A stretch of 64,000 nucleotides of DNA from Teratosphaeria epicoccoides (lineage: Eukaryota; Ascomycota; Dothideomycetes; Mycosphaerellales; Teratosphaeriaceae), in the NCBI GenBank assembly GCA_021401465.1, contig JADDMT010000065.1:62001-126000 (forward strand). The letters run 5' to 3'. Below, piece after piece: positions 32,723 through 42,315 of the stretch (its first letter is position 1; every line of letters starts with the position of its first letter). Below the pieces are notes generated by a model. The model had not been told where the DNA came from. It saw only the letters and a program-made list of their open reading frames with translations, and did no database searches. Position numbers and translations under genes: made by a program.

Positions 32723-34471
32723 TCAGTCGCTCGGAGGACTTTCTGGTGGCAACGGCGCTGTCTGGTTGTGCGCGCTCCACTGCAGATTATCGAGTGGAAT
32801 GATGTTCTCCTCGTCGCTCTCGATGGATCTGACCCTAACGGCTCTACCCGGGAACTTGAGACCCGTGTCGCCTGAGGAATCAAATGCTGACGTGCGGTCG
32901 GATTGGCCTGATGGGTTGGACATATATCCGGTTCTTCCGGTAGAGACGCCCATCAAATATGGCATGAATTTGCGCAGCAGATTTCTGATCGAAGGCATGC
33001 ACGCGCAGACGACTGAGGTGTGCATCTCAACTGACGACCAGTAGCCGACTGCCGTGTAGTCCCACGTCGTGTTGTGCGAGTCGCCGAAAACCACTAAGAC
33101 TCGTAATCGGATGATGCTGACGATGGTCTGTGGATCCTTGTGTCAGTGGGTGGAATGAGGGCGATCAGAATGGGTAGCAGGTACTCACCACAAAGAAACC
33201 AACTCCGAACATCAGCGTCAACCAGAACTTCTTGCGATTGTTCAGCTGCGACAATTTTAGCCCGAGGTCGCGGGTCGGTTTCACGAGATGACTGTCATAC
33301 CTTGAGTTTCCAGAGCAAGGGCATCGGTAGCCCAAGTGTCAAGAGGTCCAGGGCTATGTTGCCAGCAGCGGATGCCCATATCTGCGCATTGATATTGTTG
33401 CAATGGCCTGGTATCTCCTTGTGCCAATTCTCCCACGCAAGATTGATTGGTCGGCATTGAAACACAGATATCAGGACGAAGGTTACCATGTATGACAAGT
33501 TGAGAGCAATGACCGCGAAGCACGCGTGTCTGAAGAGTTGCCTGGGGAACAGGCGGAGATACGTGAGTATCAGGGATATCCTCACCGAAGGCAGCGCAAC
33601 CAGATATCCGTCCTCGATAAAGTAAAAGATCTGTCATCTGCGTCAGTCGGGCCACATGAACGCAAGGGCCAGGTCTGACCTTCAGCATGCGAGTCAGGTT
33701 GGCAAACGGTACAGTCCAGACATCTGTCAGATTGTTCAGAGTAAGCAAGACTCCGTGAAGCAGAAGCCGATTCGAAGAGTTTACCTGTTGCGAGACCATT
33801 GTGATTCACTAGTTCGGGTCAGCTAAGATATGCAACAAGAAAAGAGGGCAGCCACGTACATGGGAACGCAGAATAGGTCAGCAGCAGTACAATCACCATT
33901 GCAAACCCCATCACGGCGTCATCCCACCATAGGTCATGAGACCAGCCGACCCTATCGCCACCGCATGGTAAGTGGACTTTGGACAAGATACGCATTACGA
34001 ACGCTACCACAGAGAACCCGCTGCCGACAATGACGGGGGGCAGCCCTGATTTCTGCCCGTTGCGGATAGGCCGCTGACAAATGGTCTCTGTGACATTCTT
34101 GGTCGCTGAAAGATGATCAGCCTGAGCGTCTACGCCGGTCCAATGAAGAAGCATTTCATACTCAACTGTTGCTTCACTGTACATGCTTTGAGTACACATG
34201 CTGTTACCATGTCCGTTAACCCCTTATTGTTGCAAGTGCAAGGTATGTCGCGTGCGTCGCATGTCGAGTTGGCTATGCCCGAGACCAAGCAGGAAGACTA
34301 AAAGACCTGGTCAGACGGGATTCAAAAGCCCGGTATTCTGCTCGGAATCCATACTCCACAGCTCGGCATCGTCTGTATTAGATTAAGGGCCTCGTCCAGA
34401 GTCGTATTCTGTGCGGCCACCGCGCAGAACAGCACGAAGAGGCTGGTGAGAAGGAGCCTGAGGACCTGCAT
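32723..34471 (-). CDS. CFEM-domain rhodopsin-fold receptor-like protein (Pth11 class)
   Basis: Eight exons (34471-34355, 34297-34162, 34105-33860, 33808-33785, 33723-33680, 33630-33301, 33245-33189 and 33127-32723) join in frame to 452 residues. A signal peptide (about 1-20, LLLTSLFVLFCAVAA) precedes a CFEM domain at about 20-100, whose eight cysteines appear only after splicing: SCGSSC, NSTC, DIPCTC, TACVLKAC and ETIC. A rhodopsin-fold seven-helix unit follows, with DLWWDDAVM after the first helices, NHNGLATDVWTVPF, FYFIEDGYLVALPSVRISL and a terminal VVCACMPSIRNLL helix. The tail is polar and Ser/Asp rich. CFEM plus rhodopsin fold is the architecture of Magnaporthe Pth11, a plasma-membrane receptor for surface cues in infection development. 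Whether this protein senses surfaces here is inference. Exon 4 is only 24 nt. No damage was seen. Confidence 0.88.
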
Positions 34472-35926
34472 GTCGGCACCGTTGTTCAATGCTGGCGAAT
34501 CAGGTAGCATTCACACGGTCAATGTGCGCGCAGCCAATCGATACGCACTTCTCTGCGCAAAGACGTGAGAGAGTGTGGCAACGCCATTGCGTCGGGCGAA
34601 ATGTGAGCTATCAGAACTTGATGTTTAAACATGTCGGCAGCAGCCGCATATGCCACTGGATCTCCCTGTCTCGCGACACCCTGTAGATTGTGCATTTCCA
34701 CGCGCCCGAGTAGCATGCCCTTGAATACAGGGGCCTGTCATCCGGATTGCTGGTAGTCGAGCGGTCTTCACAGGCGCGTTCTGGGTGGTTGGCCCACCAC
34801 AAGGACGCCTGGGCCTTGCAATACGCGAATTTGCTTGTTTGCTGAACCATGCCGTGGGTTTCACCATCATCCCACGCGAGGCGCGGAGAGACGGCCCCGG
34901 CAGATGGATCCCAGCTTAGCCCTTCCACCAAGAGGGGAGCAACGATGCGGTCTTGGTACAACGGTATAGCAGAACGGTGTTGCGATGCTCGCTGCTTCAC
35001 CCTGGCCCTGCAAAGTCGAATTACGCTTTTCCGTGTCACATCTCGACTGCTCGTGGAGTCCCATGTATATGAACCATACAGTCTGTTCCGTTCAGAAAGG
35101 GTCTCACACCAATAGGCAATGGCAGGTCTGCTGCAAGCTCAAGAAACGTACCTTGTTTGCCGGCCCAGCGACCCAGACACCGGGGGGGTGCAGCAACATG
35201 TCCGCCGAACACACTGTAGCTGCAATAATGTCACACTGGCGAGTACAGGTATGGACCGCATGGTCAATTTGCTCCTCTATACCACAACTCTAATGCGTCT
35301 TGGCGACAAGGTGCACCATGTTGTCTTAAAGTCGAAGATGCTGAGGCGGATGAATTCTCCGAAGACCCGTCCGTGGCTTCTTGCTCGCAGCTGCATATGT
35401 GCTTGCAGAAGGGAGGGCGTTATTGGCACGCGATATCCCGCAACAAATACGATTTCGCGAAAGCTTCAATGAAGTACGATCCCCCCGCCTGAGCCGAGCA
35501 GCTGCGGCTCCGTCAATGTCCAACCTGTCCATTTCACTCCACTGGTTGACAAGGAACCCTCATTTCGTACCCCGATGTCGAGTCTTGGCACACAAATGAT
35601 TTGTACTCCGCATCCTGCCGAATAATATTGAAGCCAAGCAGCTGCGGCTCAACCGTCAATAATGTCGAAATTGAAATTGACGCTTCGCACAACTCGCGAG
35701 GGCCTTGAACTTCCAACTGCCAACCGTGTCTTGAGATATGACTTGGCAGGAGGAGTGCGGCTGCGGGTACTCCCTCCATGCCTCCGACAGAAAGCTCAAC
35801 CGAGGTATGGGCGTGAGCCGCTGCTAACCGCAATCCAGCGAGCATACACATGCACCTACGAGGTGCAACGCGACATGGACGCCACAATGTGATCTCTCAA
35901 ACGATGTGACAAGACTCATTGTCACC
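34472..35926. other. Stretch without a supported gene
   Basis: Minus-strand frames at 35887-35534 and 35039-34611 have somewhat protein-like ends (for example a Cys-bearing VCQDSTSGYEM stretch near 35590), but no signal peptide, domain or consistent splicing joins them. The left end is the upstream region of the CFEM gene and the right end that of the E1-beta gene. Confidence 0.4.
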
Positions 35927-37105
35927 ATGCTACGCCTCGCGCCTCGTCGCACCAGCAGCCAGTCGCCATTACCACGCCTCCGCAGGACCTACGCTTCTCA
36001 TCCTCCACGGGCGCGTCTAAACCTTCCAGCTGACTACTCATCGACGCCGCTCTTGTATCACAGCGCAAAGTCCGCTCTGGCCAACACAGAGCTGCCAGAG
36101 GAGGCTCGCAATGGCACCACGAACAGGATCAATCTTTTCCAGGCCGTCAACGCCGCTCTCTCGCATGCACTGCGCGCTGACCAACGGGTTTTGCTATTTG
36201 GTGAAGACGTGGCTTTCGGCGGAGTCTTCAGATGCTCTGTCGGATTAGCGACCGAGTTTGGCGACTCCAGGGTCTTCAACACGCCGCTGAGCGAGCAAGG
36301 TCTGGTAGGCTTTGCCATCGGGGCCGCGATGGAAGGCATGCGACCGATCGCTGAGGTCCAATTCGCAGACTACGTCTTTCCGGCGTTTGATCAGATCGTC
36401 AATGAAGCCGCTAAGTGTCGGTATCGGGCCGGGCATACCGGCGAGACCATGAGCTGCGGTGGAATGGTAATCCGCATGCCAACAGGCGGGGTAGGCCACG
36501 GTGGTCTCTACCACACCCAGTCTCCAGAGTCATTATTCACACATGTGCCTGGGATGCGTGTCGTCATTCCCAGATCGCCAACTCAAGCCAAAGGTCTCCT
36601 CCTCGCGTCAATAGCCAGCGACGATCCAGTCATCTTCATGGAGCCAAAGATACTCTACAGGGCTGCGGTCGAACATGTCCCGGCGGAGGCGTACACACTC
36701 CCACTCGGCAAGGCAGAGATACTGAAGCAAGGCAAAGACGTCACCATTATATCTTACGGCACACCACTGTACACCTGTCAAGGAGCTCTCGAGGCTGCAG
36801 AGAAGGACTTTAAATGCTCTATAGAGCTCATTGATCTGCGGACAGTTTTTCCATGGGATCGAAAGACAATCATGGATTCTGTTCACAAGACCGGCCGCTG
36901 TATCGTTGTTCACGAGAGCATGGTCAACGCGGGCATCGGAGCGGAGGTTGCCGCAACTATTCAGGAGCGATGTTTCTTGCATCTTGAAGCCCCGGTGCAA
37001 AGAGTAGGTGGCTGGACGACGCATGCAGGCTTGGCATATGAGAAGTTCAACATTCCAGATGTCACTAGGATCTACGACGCCATCAGGAGGGTGCTGCATT
37101 ATTGA
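35927..37105 (+). CDS. BCKDHB: Branched-chain 2-oxoacid dehydrogenase E1 beta subunit
   Basis: A single exon encodes 392 residues. The Arg/Ser-rich N-terminus (MLRLAPRRTSSQS) is a likely mitochondrial presequence. The transketolase pyrimidine-binding domain spans about 65-245: ALRADQRVLLFGEDVAFGGVFR, then FNTPLSEQGLVGFAIG and EVQFADYVFPAFDQIVNEAAK. The C-terminal transketolase domain covers about 260-385 (VTIISYGTPLYTCQGALEAAE, IELIDLRTVFPWD and the end AYEKFNIPDVTRIYDAIRRVL). With E1 alpha it decarboxylates the 2-oxoacids of Leu, Ile and Val using ThDP and passes the acyl group to E2 in the mitochondrial matrix. The FGGVFR and FPAFDQIVNEAAK blocks separate it from pyruvate dehydrogenase E1 beta. 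The start at 35927 is the first ATG of the frame and gives the presequence. Confidence 0.93.
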   Translation: MLRLAPRRTSSQSPLPRLRRTYASHPPRARLNLPADYSSTPLLYHSAKSALANTELPEEARNGTTNRINLFQAVNAALSHALRADQRVLLFGEDVAFGGVFRCSVGLATEFGDSRVFNTPLSEQGLVGFAIGAAMEGMRPIAEVQFADYVFPAFDQIVNEAAKCRYRAGHTGETMSCGGMVIRMPTGGVGHGGLYHTQSPESLFTHVPGMRVVIPRSPTQAKGLLLASIASDDPVIFMEPKILYRAAVEHVPAEAYTLPLGKAEILKQGKDVTIISYGTPLYTCQGALEAAEKDFKCSIELIDLRTVFPWDRKTIMDSVHKTGRCIVVHESMVNAGIGAEVAATIQERCFLHLEAPVQRVGGWTTHAGLAYEKFNIPDVTRIYDAIRRVLHY

Positions 37106-38161
37106 GCCACGAACGTTCGCCGCCACAAGTACTGGTCTGAGGATAGTGCAGACCGTGAAGTATGACTTGACCTTGTCTCGTCTTCTTCAATCTCGTCGCT
37201 GTAGGTGTAGGCATTTTCCTCTGGTGTTGCGATGTCTTGCAGAAGGACAGATTCATATTGGGGTTCGGCACTGGAAAAGACACCTGCGATTCAGTGGCAT
37301 AGCGATACACCTCCACGTCCACGGATCCATCGCCCACCAGTAACTCACCTGGAGATCCGCGGCGATACATTCATCGGCTGCTGCTAACCCACCAAAAATT
37401 CTTCTTTGCAGGCTCATGCACCGGATTGGAAAGACAGAGCATGCCCGGAAATGCTCACAGAAATTCGCCAAAGTAAGGAACCGCCTTCAGTCGGGCAAGG
37501 TCTTCGGCACACCCGAAACCACTTTCCTGGGATTCTCGGTCGTTGGCTCTCACAAGTGCCTTGCAACTGGAATGATTCGAGCTACTGCGTGCCATGCTGG
37601 GTCATTGGGTGATGCGTGAGCAGAGTAAATCGAAAAGTGGTACGATTCGAAGTCGACGTGATTGCTTTTCATCTGCACCGCATGTCGGATAGAGGTATGA
37701 CTGCAATGTTGGCAAATATCAGTAGCACGTCAGAGAAGATGCTCCAGATGTACAGATAGAGTTATGCCGTAGAGCTCCTGAAATTAGCCGACCAAATCTG
37801 CGAAGTCGTCTCGAACTTGTGAAGCATGCGCTATACTCAAACAAGAAGTCAGTCCACACATCGACGGGTGACTGCCCCAAACGGCATACCACAGCAGCGC
37901 CACGCGATTGATCCCTGCTCATGTTCCTTCGTTCCCAGACCAATGATGCCATTATCCTGGTGAGCAGTAGTCAAGTGAGGGCCAGGCCTTTTGCAGGAGT
38001 GAAAGAAACGCAAAATCATCTGAGCATCCTGCTACCAACAACCCCATCTTACAAGGTCCTACCTTCTGCATTGGCTCTCTGGTAAGGTCATCCTGAATCA
38101 GATTTCCTTATCGCGTGCCTAACACACACTAGTCCCTCACATCCCAACCTTAGCCTTGATC
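37106..38161. other. Stretch without a supported gene
   Basis: Short frames only on both strands. A minus-strand frame at 37952-37719 was considered as a membrane-protein relic but shows no family motif. The right end carries the upstream region of the small mitochondrial-type gene. Confidence 0.45.
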
Positions 38162-38491
38162 ATGCGCCCAGCCTTCCGCCCGAGAGCTGTGCCCCTCGCC
38201 CGCCCAGCCTTCGCGCCAAGAGCTGCTGCAAGGCCATTCACCGCAGCACCGCCATGGCAGATCAAGGAAGACAAGGAACGCAGTCCAGAGGAATTAGATC
38301 GCATCAAGCACGAGCAGGTGCAGAAGCAGAAGGAAGGCCGGGGCCATTGGCACGAGGAGCTGGCGTCCTCGTCGGAGTCTCATATTGCAGCAGATAGAGA
38401 GCAGGTCCGTGATCATAATGAGCACATGGATGACCTGCAGAAGCAGACAGCTGGGCAGAGCGAGAGCCAGCATCCTCATGGGAAGAAATAG
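38162..38491 (+). CDS. Small mitochondrial-type conserved protein
   Basis: A single exon encodes 109 residues. The first ~32 residues contain eight Arg and no acidic residue (MRPAFRPRAVPLARPAFAP), ending in a PFTAAPPW stretch, a strong mitochondrial presequence profile. The mature part is highly charged and helical: RSPEELDRIKHEQVQKQKEG, then WHEELASSSESHIAADREQV and DHNEHMDDLQKQTA. This resembles a small protein I have seen in many filamentous ascomycete annotations as a mitochondrial protein of unknown function. A link to ATPase-inhibitor-like helical proteins is possible but not supported by a specific motif. The start is the ATG at 38162. Confidence 0.75.
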   Translation: MRPAFRPRAVPLARPAFAPRAAARPFTAAPPWQIKEDKERSPEELDRIKHEQVQKQKEGRGHWHEELASSSESHIAADREQVRDHNEHMDDLQKQTAGQSESQHPHGKK

Positions 38492-38883
38492 TGGGTCAGT
38501 GAGGGCGATGTTGAGGATTGGGAAGGCCACAGCGCAGAGAAAGCTGCAGCGTGGGGAACGTTTCAATGCACCGGATCGGGTTGCTTCAAATTCGGAGGTT
38601 GGATTGCAAATGGAAGCAAATGCTGCAACCAAGCGTCCTGTTCCGGACTCTTCCAAAGATTCTGGGATTGGTTCGGGGAGAGACCCTGTACTGTAGTTAA
38701 GATTCATTCCTGTTCTAGCCCCACGTATCTGTCAGTGTTGGCCAGCAAGGCCTGATCCCATTGAGGCCGTACACCACGTGGTGTCGAATCGTATCTACGT
38801 ACTCGAACGTTACCGTCGTCGAAGTTCATGACGTAAGCCTGGCAGGCTGCACTTTGCCCAGCTTCCGTCCTACCATGGGTATC
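38492..38883. other. Convergent intergenic region
   Basis: It lies between the 3' ends of the small mitochondrial-type gene and the Zn2Cys6 gene. Nothing else seen. Confidence 0.5.
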
Positions 38884-40190
38884 TCAATGCGTTGGTACCA
38901 CCGAAGACGTCCCATTTGACGTCTGCAGCACAGCAGGGAAGCCATTCTGCATTTGCTGTCTCGGCCAGTCTAACCACCCTCGCAGACTGGGCTCTATAAC
39001 CAAATTGATGCCCTCCACAGCATACACGCCCCAGTTTGTCGTGTACCATGCCGCTCGGACGACCATTGTCGCGGCCGCCCAGTGGGCCAAGATGATCAGT
39101 GCAGGAGGGTATCGGTTTTGCATCAGGTTCACGAAATCTGGGCTCACGCAAGTGGTGTAGCGCACGACATGCCCCGACTGTACGCCCGTGGGTGTGGTGT
39201 GGAAGTACTGACAATTTCGATATATATCCTTAAGCTCGCGCAAAGCTTCGGAGCAAGACGTGAGATTTGGAAGCTCATTTGCGCAATGTTGATGCAGCAT
39301 ATTCTGCAGCTCGTCTAGGCGTGTTTGAGCAGCTGGCGGAAGCACAATTCGTGATTTCTGAGCCTCTGGCATCTCGTGTCCTGCAAACATAGCTGAGAGG
39401 CCACAATTAGCAGCTGTGACCACAATCTACAAAATTGCGAGGACACTACTTACGCGCCAAAGGTCCTTGAATGATGAGGTCATGAGCAATGCCAATAACG
39501 TCGCGGACTCCTCTCGTCAGAACGAACATCTCCACGATCTCGTCCAGGCTCACGGCTTTTGGAGGTGGCTGCGCCGCGACCCGTGCGCACGCCCGCGCCA
39601 TGGATGAGATTGAGATAGTCGATGAGAGCGCAAAAAGTGCAGCCGCGACGTCCATTGTGATTTCTCCAGCGAGCGCGGCACGGAATTGTGCGAGCGCAAT
39701 CGATTGGTGCCTGTCACACAAGGACAGATATCGTGCAGATTCTGCAGGCCGAAGCTGTGCCAGGCTGAGCGCGGATAAAGCCAACAGTCCATGGAGCAGG
39801 AAGGGATGTCGTAGAGCTTCCTCGGGTATGACATCTCGCCAGAGAGACTGAATTTGCTCGTTCGTGCCAAGTGCGACCTTGGAGACATGGCGGCTGTAAT
39901 GGTGCATAAGCTCCATCTCCTGGAGCCACTCGCGCTGACTTGATGGTAACGTGTCATCTCGCTCGGCGCGGCCGTATGTTTCCTTTTCCAAAGTTAGTGA
40001 GCTCTCCCTACCGCGATTCTGGAGCAAAGAGCCCTACACTTGCACTGCTCGGCGATGCCACCGCCACCAAACTGCATTGCTCGCCACGCCGGACACAGTT
40101 GCTACATGGTGCCTCCTCATTGCACTTCACTCTCCGGCCTTTACACCTGATGCAGCCTTTTCGCGACTTTTTGGAGCCAAGCTGGGTCAT
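38884..40190 (-). CDS. Zn2Cys6 transcription factor
   Basis: Three exons (40190-40038, 39982-39454 and 39380-38884) give 392 residues. The N-terminal binuclear zinc cluster is canonical, C-X2-C-X6-C-X5-C-X2-C-X6-C, starting CIRCKGRRVKC at about residue 13. After the first intron (55 bp, CTAAC branch site, AAG acceptor) come WLQEMELMHHYSRHVS and HPFLLHGLLALSALSLAQL, typical of the regulatory middle region of the smaller fungal sterol-uptake (Upc2)-like factors. The second intron (73 bp) restores the Ala-Arg-His-Glu-Met join. The C-terminal part has two hydrophobic helices. The start at 40190 gives a basic leader 12 residues before the first Cys; an ATG 40 codons upstream (40310) is in frame and cannot be excluded. 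The target genes are unknown, and neighbours give no cluster context. Confidence 0.8.
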
Positions 40191-42315
40191 GCTTCTCGCC
40201 CTTCTAGCGCTCGGCGGCTGCTGCCCGTTAGGAGGGCTGCTGTGCTGAACATGAAGTTCTGGTGAACGAGACGTGTACAGCGCCAGTTTTCTACCTTTGT
40301 CTGCTAGCACACTGGATGGTGCTGTGTTGATGCTGTATGCCTAGGGCGGTTTCCGGATGAATAACCTCTCTATGAATTGATGTCGGGCCGCCCTGTTTCC
40401 GGTTCCCTATTCTGGAGCCTACAATCTCTGGGGCTGTGCGTTCAAAAGTATCAGAATCTGGCGTGGTTTCCTGTGGTCGAGATGGCAATGCGCAGTGAAA
40501 TTAACGACGACGCAGTCCCGCGCTCGTGGTCGCTCCCGCTGTGCCTTGAACTCTGCGTGTTGGCCCGAGGGAGATAGCCGTTTCATCATGTGAGGTGGGG
40601 AGTTCGAAGAGTCGACAAGCTTTGTGCGATCGACGCGGCTGCAAGACAGACTTTCGGAAGCGCAGCGGCAATGCTTTGACTCAGCCATCAGCCTCTCAAT
40701 GCTCCGTCTTGGGCAAGGTAGGAGGTAGTGTTTGACACGGGGGAGGGCATCTGGCCACATGTACTGGGCGTCCGCGCCTGTGTGCATGTCATGGTCTTTC
40801 TCAGCTGTTGCCTGTCCTCCTGCGTTTGCGCGCCCGGCACCTCGAGTGAACGCGTTGCCTGTGGCGAAGCTCCTGATCGCGCGGCTAACGAACTGATCCT
40901 TGAAAGATCTTGAATGACTAGGTGACACAGGCGTGCGATGCATTGTCCTTAGTCACCCTAATAATAAAGGTCATCTGCATAAGGAAGGGGGGCATAAAAC
41001 AAGCTCACCGGCTAAAGCCCTGGTCCGGTTCCTTTCTGCGCCGTTGCGCGTACTTCTCTCCGCATATATTATTATTGTTATACCCTGGTACAGATGGGGA
41101 GGCAGCGCGATTGTCGCTTACTCATGGAGCGGCAGCAGTCTCCCCAGAACATCCCCCTCATCAGTCGATAAGCACTTATGTAGCAGCACCGGCAAAAAGG
41201 CTTCGTATTTCCATAGCAAACTGTTCTATTGCCCGGAAAATGCTCTGCGACTCAAGCCTACTGCTGCTTGCAGGGTCCAGAATTCATTGCGCGAATTCCA
41301 GCAGATGCTTTGTCCGGAAAAGTAGTGTCCTGCACCTATGCAAACTTTATGCCGAGGTCGACCGTCTATCGGATCAAGTTACCTGGGTGTCGGTCTCGGC
41401 TGCCCCAGCTCGTACCGCCTGCAACGCACGGCGAAGCTTACATAGGTGTTCGAAGACTCACAATCAATCTGCTAGGGAACAATCTTGTGGCGGTCAGCCA
41501 ATGAAGCTTCCCTCGAAGCTTCGTGGTAGGTGGAATCGCTTTTCCGCAGCGGCATTGAGTCTGCGTGACATGCAGCCCAAGCAAGCAATAACCATGGACC
41601 CGGGCATTTCGATCAGTCGAGACCGCACAGGCAATGCCACTGACGATATCGATCGTGTGGTTTCAGCCCGTGTAAGCTATGACGTGAAACATGCTATTGG
41701 GTTCGTTCCATCTGCCAAGGAGAACTTTGTCATGGGCAGAGATTTATTGCAGCCGCAAGTTGGCGGTGACTCCGGTGAGGTCAAGTGAGTTGGTCACGGA
41801 TGAGACGACATCACCAAATCGCCAAGCGTTGCACAAAAGTTGTGACTCTTTAACTGACACGGGCGGATAAAGCCAGCAGTCTCGGCATAGCATGGCAAGT
41901 AACAGAGACCATTCATGCCTCAAATGGGCGCATGCAGCATACCAAAATCTCTGGATGAAGCTGGGTATCCATTTCACTGCATATTAGGTAGAACGCTACA
42001 TCATTCATCCACCAAAACGCCATCCGCAATGCTTTCGCCACACAAACGCTCGCCCATCTATCTCTAAGGGAAAGTGCCGCAGCACTCTACGCAGCTGTGC
42101 GCGCCAACCAATGATCGCTCAACAACGACGGAACATATCCTCGCTCCAGTACGAGAGAAAGCCAAACTCCAAATAACGCGGCTCAAGACGTCTTCCGCGC
42201 CTCCACCTCCCACAGCGCCGCTGCTACCTTAGCTTGGCTTTCTTGTCCCAACCGGCTCGTCCTCGGCACCCTGATTGCCCGACCTCCGCCTGAGGACACT
42301 GCTTGACAAACGGAC
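40191..42315. other. 2.1 kb stretch without a supported gene
   Basis: The longest frame (40922-41788, plus, 288 codons) shows no domain, signal peptide or composition bias and is treated as chance. The left part is the upstream region of the Zn2Cys6 gene. Confidence 0.45.

Noticed and set aside
37719..37952. Minus frame considered as a further Pth11-class relic
   Set aside because: Apart from a faint match to the loop before helix 2, no family motif or helix pattern is present.
40922..41788. 288-codon plus-strand frame
   Set aside because: No recognised motif or signal peptide, and starts in an arbitrary context; length alone is not enough at this GC.
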